From positions 41,052,943 through 41,116,942 of the forward strand of contig OX388347.1 of NCBI GenBank assembly GCA_947579665.1: a stretch of DNA of 64,000 nucleotides, written 5' to 3'. Position 1 is the first letter of the stretch; each line of letters opens with the position of its first letter. This DNA is from Sympetrum striolatum (lineage: Eukaryota > Arthropoda > Insecta > Odonata > Libellulidae). The notes below the pieces were generated by a model that ran no database searches, had not been told where the DNA came from, and saw only the letters and a list, made by a program, of their open reading frames with translations. The translations under genes were made by a program, and so were the position numbers. Positions 58,888 through 64,000 of the stretch are shown piece after piece.

Positions 58888-58917
58888 CATACTTGCACAA
58901 TGCAATATGCAAGTATG
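58888..58917. repeat. Small hairpin
   Basis: CATACTTGCA and TGCAAGTATG are perfect 10-base arms with a 10-base loop. It is isolated and of unknown significance. Confidence 0.85.
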
Positions 58918-60172
58918 AATTTAATATACAATTTACATTGCAATCCATGAAGGAAAAGTTGCAATATCCGAATAGAAATGGTTCTTTCCTAGGTAAACTT
59001 TAAAAATAACTATTCAGAATTATCGACGAGAAGTTCTATATTCATTACTTCGTATGCCTAAGAGTAATGACAGCAAAAGTGATGGCGATTTTTAAATTTG
59101 AACGAAACGTACTCATTGGACAAACCTTTTAACGACGGTATAGAAGTTTTGAATTCTTCAGTGAAATTCCATTCGAATGCAAGAAAAGGGACAAAATTTA
59201 AAACATTTTTCTCGGGACGAATCGGAGTTTAATTACCTTCAAATTATCTCGCAGAATAAAACTGAATCGGGTGTCGATATATAAATGTCAAAGAGCTTTC
59301 GCAACACCACACATGGAACGCGGAATTCCGATTTTCATGATGATTCTGAGGTCTGCGCGTGTCAGGAAAAAGTCAACAAATTTGACGAGAAAGGACTAGT
59401 GGCTTTATAAGTTATGGAATGGCACCACACACACAATCGAACACTCGAAAGTTGAGCAAATTACTTTTCGATCTCCCGAACAACTTTCCCATTTTTGTTG
59501 TTGAACAAGCCAAAAAATATCTCACCAGGAAAATGAGATAGTCACTTCCAGACGCTCTGGTGAGCAATTTTCTTCGGGAGGCGAATATAAATGTTGTTTT
59601 TTTACCAATTTGAAAAAATTCTAACGGATTTCTCTACGTCTGATTGAAAAATTTCATCAGATAAGAGGGCACTCTCTAGATTCTGATTCTCTAATTAGCA
59701 ATGTTGATTGCTCCTCACAGTAAACCTATTAATTCCTATTATATGTTTGATGTGTTACCGTAAGTGATTTTATGTTCAAGTCATTTTAAGACTAAATTTC
59801 TCTGTATGTCATGTTTATATTTTCATATAATAGCCTTTACATTGACTTCTCTCTTCACAATTCAAATAAAATAGTTTATCAATGCCCATTTTCATGCAGC
59901 CCACCTTAAAAAGGACTAAATATGTACCAATTAAAATACCTTGTAACGTATTGTAACTTATTAGCGTGGCGTCAGTTAATTAACTTTAGGGTAAAAATGT
60001 AAAAATTTATATAAATAATATTGTAAAAATTATACTCATCCTATAAGAATAGGGGCTGCGTTATCCCATTCATTTTATGATTAATATCTGTCTCTGAAAA
60101 TTAGTAATATAAAGCGATGATGTCTTGATAGAATTGATTTCGAAAAATAATATAATTTAAATACATACCGCG
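58918..60172. other. AT-rich non-coding stretch
   Basis: No gene or repeat is recognised. Confidence 0.45.
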
Positions 60173-60205
60173 AGCCGAATGCGTTGTATGACAGGGATGC
60201 ATTAA
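60173..60205 (-). mobile_element. Second LINE 3'-end-like segment
   Basis: The plus-strand order GC-AGCCG, then CGTT-TGACAGGG-TGC, matches the 3' end of the LINE relic at 60.6 kb (GCAAGCCG, then CGTG-TGACAGGGGTGC). It could be the tail of another copy whose body upstream on the minus strand (to about 60540) is too worn to read. Confidence 0.4.
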
Positions 60206-60574
60206 CACCAACGTCCTTACCTTATCGACCCTTTATTAATATACTGCAATAAGAACGATCAGAAGTAAGTATCTGTTTTGGCGATTCTTTTCCTGTAACG
60301 CTCTTTTGATGCCTCTTGGAGATCAATTTGATTCTTTACTGAGACTGCAATTCCATTTACCTCCTCGGAAGTTCTTAACCGACTAATTTTATCAATAAGC
60401 TTCCTTCGTTAATCAAATCTTCTCACCCGGAATAAATTCCACAAGAGGGATTTCTAGGAATTCAGTAAGTTAAATGTTGAATTGCATCAGTCTTCCAAGT
60501 CTTCTCTCGCTTACATTCGCAACATTACGATAATTTCATGGAGTTAACCTTTTTTACAGTTATATACCTTGAAT

Positions 60575-61040
60575 CCTTTTGTGTCTACGTCTATGTAAGT
60601 TCCCTGCAAGCCGCCTTTTGGCGTGTGACAGGGGTGCAAGCACCTTGACTCTATTTTCCTAATCGATTGCTTTCAAGTATCGTTCGCGGAAAAAATGAAT
60701 TCTTGAAACGCTTTGTTCTAGCATCTATATTCTTGATCTTCCTCGCAGTACCAGAAAGGCCATAATAAGGAGATTGCTTTATATTGTTTAAATATTCTGA
60801 GAACGTAATTTATCTGAACTAATTTAGTAAATTTATCTCTCGAATTTTTCTTCTAACTTCTAATGATTCCCATCCCGCGTCCTGTATCCTCTGAGTAACA
60901 CTCACTGTTTTATCGTTGGAATTATTTAAAAATCGCATCGCCTTTCGTTGTACCTTTTGTAATTCCCGAATATGACATTTGTTGGGAGGGTCCCTTGCAC
61001 TACACGCTAATAATTTATGACAAATCGTAACAAGTCACAT
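60575..61040 (-). mobile_element. CR1/Jockey-type LINE relic, C-terminal end and 3' tail
   Basis: Minus-strand translation gives ACSARDPPNKCHIRELQKVQ, continuing RKAMRFLNN, then VTQRIQDAGWESLEVRRKIR. This fits the DPxxxxxIxxLExVQRRAxRF...LGWxxLExRR signature of CR1/Jockey-like reverse-transcriptase ends. After stops it resumes with ARTKRFKNSFFPRTILESNR, matching the family's NSFFPRTIxxWNxLP end. The following GCTTGCAGGGAACTTACATA resembles the 3' ends of such elements. The 5' part is missing, as is usual for 5'-truncated LINEs, and frameshifts and stops make it inactive. Confidence 0.85.
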
Positions 61041-61909
61041 TTGACTGACATCAGTCTCCCGTTGGTGTTCATCACGATAAAATTCTAAAAAGGGACCTTG
61101 CAGTAAAATTCAAAACCAAATGATATTTTATGTTTACATAGCTTAATTAGTTACCATTACTCGCCAACAGTTACGCTGCTATGCGACCGATAATAAACTG
61201 CGGCAAACGCCATCCTCAGTGAATACGACTCCATTCCATCTGCACGTTCACATCAACAACGTTTTGTTCCCTTTTCTCCATTAGTCGACCGAAGAATGAT
61301 CATCGGAAAAGACATCTGCGAAAAAACAGCCGACGTCATGCGGAATTCGCTCAGCTTTCAATCAACCAAAGCCCTACAATAGAGGTTTTCGATTCATCAT
61401 TTAATTTTTTCGGGGGACAATTCCAGGGAAATTACGTTCCCCAATCCGCACAATCGAATTCGAGATAACTAAATAACATATAATAACCGCACATGGAGAT
61501 AGCATCGGGATTGACAGCTGCCATCCTGGGTCGTGCAGGCCTCGAATTTTTCCCCGCTTCGCTCCCCTCTGTCCAAAATCCCTTTCGAACGAAAGCTCCG
61601 AATGGAAACGTACAATGTAATGGGGCAGACGATGACGCTCTCATGAAAAGCAGAGGTCGACAGGTTCGTTGAACTTGGAGATGCGTGAAGTTGAAGAGGC
61701 TTGAGGTGAAAAAGGGCTACTTCGGGGGCCACTTAGCGGCTCTCGGTGACTGCCAAGTGCCTCCACACTCTTGAGCGTCATGAAACCAGATAAAAACTTT
61801 TCATGGCTTACAAATGGTGGAGTCGTCGCTGTGCGAGACTCTGGAGGGGAAAATTCGCTTTACTAATTGATTCATTCCAAACAGTCACTTCTGAGGTACA
61901 GGTATAGAC
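61041..61909. other. GC-richer island
   Basis: 61200-61860 contains more CG dinucleotides than the flanks. Minus frames at 61432-61732 overlap each other and are not recognised. No repeat partner was found. Confidence 0.4.
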
Positions 61910-62422
61910 CAGGCGTGTTCAAACGCTTCCACGGTGGCTGTGGCGCCACGGAATGCCATGGGACTCGGCCTGTGGCAATCCGCCTCCTCTCCTCCTGCGG
62001 GAAAGAGAGAGAAAACCTACTTCTCTTACGCGCTAGACTAGGCCTTTGCAGTCACTCAGTCTTTTTCAGTCGAATGGCATCATGGCAAAAAGGGTTTCGG
62101 CCTCGGAAGGAGGTGGAAGTAACCCTTCCTAGGAGCTTTGTAAATATTGTCATATTACTCTTGTAAAAAGCATACGCATGAAAACAAATATTAAGTAAAT
62201 TTTGTAGTTGTCCGAGTTGTTGGTTTTAATAATAATAGCAATGTCCCATTTGACCGTGCTACGTTTAACCATTTCTGTCTCCGAACCGTCCGCTGCTCCT
62301 ACCGCTACCACAACACCTTCGTCTTCTGCAGCCGTGCCGCCCCTCCCACAGCCGAGTTTTCCACGGCAATGAGAGCGGTAGCAGGCGGCTGCCACCATGA
62401 CATTTTCTTTGCACATGCGTGG
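61910..62422. mobile_element. Probable non-autonomous hAT-type element
   Basis: The left end CAGGCGTGTTCAAACGCTTC, then CACGGTGGCTGTGGCGCC, pairs with the right end read inverted: CCACGCATGTGCAAAGAAAA, then TCATGGTGGCAGCCGCC. GTATAGAC immediately precedes the left end and CTATAGAC lies at 62429-62436, a near-match of eight bases as expected for a hAT target duplication, though seven bases separate it from the right end. The CAGGxGTGTxCAAAC form is common for hAT termini. The inside is GC-rich and has no transposase frame. Confidence 0.55.
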
Positions 62423-62940
62423 CATAGACTATAGACGGAAAACTTGGAATTTAATGGATTAAAGTTTCTCTGTAAAAATGTTTGTATCGTATGGCATTAT
62501 GTTCCTCCTACCTGTAGAGTTAGGTCTATGGTAGACTTCCTCGGGTGGAATTCACTCTAGGTGAGAAGACCCGACTACCGACGCGTGTTTTTGAAAAATC
62601 CATCGGTTCGGAAATTTTAGAGGAAGTTTGCAAGCAGCCTGACGTCATTTGTAAGTCAGCTTGATGGCAATACGTTCTGAGGCGAATTATTCGCAGCATG
62701 CCATATTCCGCAATCCCTTCGGAAATTTTAGAAGGAAATCAAAATGTCAATGCCTGCCGCGCATATTGCAAATTTTAGCGGCCCACATTTTTTGAGAATA
62801 TTACTCTCACAGTGAGTTCCATTCCTGTTAGTAGAAAGAGACGTCTTGATGTTTGTATAGAAATGTACCGTTCTACATGATGAATTCCAGAAGGTAATTT
62901 CAAGTAGGGAGAGAAAAGTGTTTCGTTCTTGGTGCAGAAC
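62423..62940. repeat. Stretch with a ~111-bp spaced direct repeat
   Basis: TTCGGAAATTTTAGA occurs at 62607 and 62718, followed by GGAAG or AGGAAA. The rest between is not obviously duplicated. No genes are recognised. Confidence 0.55.
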
Positions 62941-63132
62941 TTAGTATCCGAGTAAAATCAACAGTCTCAGGCGACGTCTTGTGGAAATACGTCATAATGA
63001 AAATAACAAAATTTGTACTTTTTCCACAGTATTTAATTATAATTAATACATTAATATAATATATTTATAATAATTATATTTAAGACTGTGGAAAAAGTAC
63101 AAATTTTGTTATTTTCATCATTAGTATCCGAG
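62941..63132. repeat. Perfect 33-bp inverted repeat with flanking direct repeats
   Basis: 62998-63030 (TGAAAATAACAAAATTTGTA, then CTTTTTCCACAGT) and 63085-63117 are perfect inverted copies around a 54-base AT-only-like loop. TTAGTATCCGAG occurs at 62941-62952 and 63121-63132, exactly 180 bp apart, the second copy three bases after the right arm. Perfect arms imply a recent event. Confidence 0.95.
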
Positions 63133-64000
63133 GTTTACAAATTGAACATATTCCGTATAACTTAGTTTTTAAGTATTAGTAGTTTTTCTGCATACTTTTT
63201 CTTTTAACGGAAGAGCTTGGTGAAAGTTTTTAAATACTTTCTTTTACGTATTTAGCTTGTTTTCTTCCTTTTTCTAAATTTGAAGCCGCTTATTCTAAAT
63301 ACCTCATTCTTAGTTATACTAAAATGTTAATATCGAGAGAGTAAAGTAAAATATAGTTGAAACCGATTCACGAAACTTATTTTTGTAACTTTATTTTGTA
63401 TTTTATTTTAAAGTACCTGTTGATCAATAAGGAAACGGATAATTACATTTTTGTTGGGAGCAGGCACTTTGATATACTTTAAACTATTCCCTGTGTAGAC
63501 TGAGAAGATTTCCTTGGAAAGGATATTTTAATAACAAACAAATTGGTACTCTATGGCTCTCCAGTATGCTATCAAGGCATGGTAACTTGGTAATTCTTAT
63601 CACAATAATACGCTGTCATTTAAGGGTAAGATTGAGATTTATTATATATTTCATTTGACAAAATTATTGGAAAAAACGTTGAAGAAATTGAATTGAAAAA
63701 AGAAGTTATTTTTTGTTTAAGTTTTAATAAATGCATGAATAAGTTTTCTACCTTTCAAATAATTGAAAATCAAATATTTATACTTTGGAAACACCACGAA
63801 AGCGGAGATAGGAAACACATTGGCATTATTGGGAAAGATTTTAAAAGAAACTAAAATTATATTGTACTATCATTCTATATGAATATTTTTTTAATTTACA
63901 CAAAAAAATACCTTAGTAAAACCGTTTAACCCTATCACCGCGATAATCGTCTAGCTCCAAGCAAATCTTCATAACGTTCAAACAAAAAACGTGATTAAAA
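63133..64000. other. AT-rich non-coding stretch
   Basis: Nothing is recognised up to the end of the window. Confidence 0.5.

Noticed and set aside
23955..59090. Similarity of AATGACAGCAAAA words at 23.96 and 59.07 kb
   Set aside because: The match covers only about 20 bases and the flanks do not align.
1..64000. CRISPR array or bacterial operon
   Set aside because: No regularly spaced identical repeats with unique spacers exist, and the composition and repeats are those of an animal genome.

Overview
This window reads as AT-rich nuclear DNA from an animal, most likely an arthropod and possibly an insect. The evidence is indirect: long AT-rich non-coding stretches, short CpG-containing GC-richer islands, decayed non-LTR retrotransposon pieces, tRNA-derived SINE-like units, small DNA-transposon derivatives and many foldback structures. 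I found no convincing host protein-coding gene on either strand. The longest open frames (about 130-156 codons) lie in low-complexity, tandem-repeat or island DNA and match no family I know. No operon-like layout, ribosome-binding sites or phage or plasmid genes are visible. It is best described as intergenic or long-intron DNA rich in repeats.

Layout. 0-3.4 kb is AT-rich and holds a possible 0.8-kb element with GATGCCCCAC motifs and one member of a four-copy dispersed repeat (family R). 5-12 kb holds two copies of a segment (5.1-5.6 and 10.3-11.6 kb). The second copy is interrupted by about 0.6 kb and flanked by 137-bp direct repeats. Between them lie an ancient 545-bp tandem duplication (6.35-7.4 kb) and a tRNA-derived SINE (9.4 kb). 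12-18.5 kb holds tRNA-like pieces, a hAT-like end, a ~178-bp tandem array, a 72-bp recent duplication, two related repeats with a shared hairpin motif, a head-to-head tRNA-like pair, and two copies of a ~215-bp island repeat. 19-32 kb is sparse, with palindromes, short tandem repeats, a tRNA-like relic and two foldbacks (28.8 and 31.6 kb). 32.4-34.2 kb is a nest of two LINE C-terminal relics separated by a family R repeat. 37-39.4 kb holds another family R copy, a foldback and an element with phased GTTGTC hexamers at both ends. 44-45 kb holds a 77-bp Tc1/mariner-like mini-element and an inverted repeat with flanking direct repeats. 55.7-57.1 kb holds a foldback and a 241-bp long inverted repeat with a G-rich arm. 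60.1-62.4 kb holds a CR1-like LINE 3' end and a probable 0.5-kb hAT-type element. 63 kb has a perfect 33-bp inverted repeat.

The most unusual observation is a shared short motif (GATGATGG, about ten bases, then CGAAACCGGTCG) at five loci. In four it sits in the loop of an inverted repeat whose arms differ from locus to locus, as if insertion copied flanking DNA in inverted orientation. All annotation was done by eye; identities are approximate and no database was searched.
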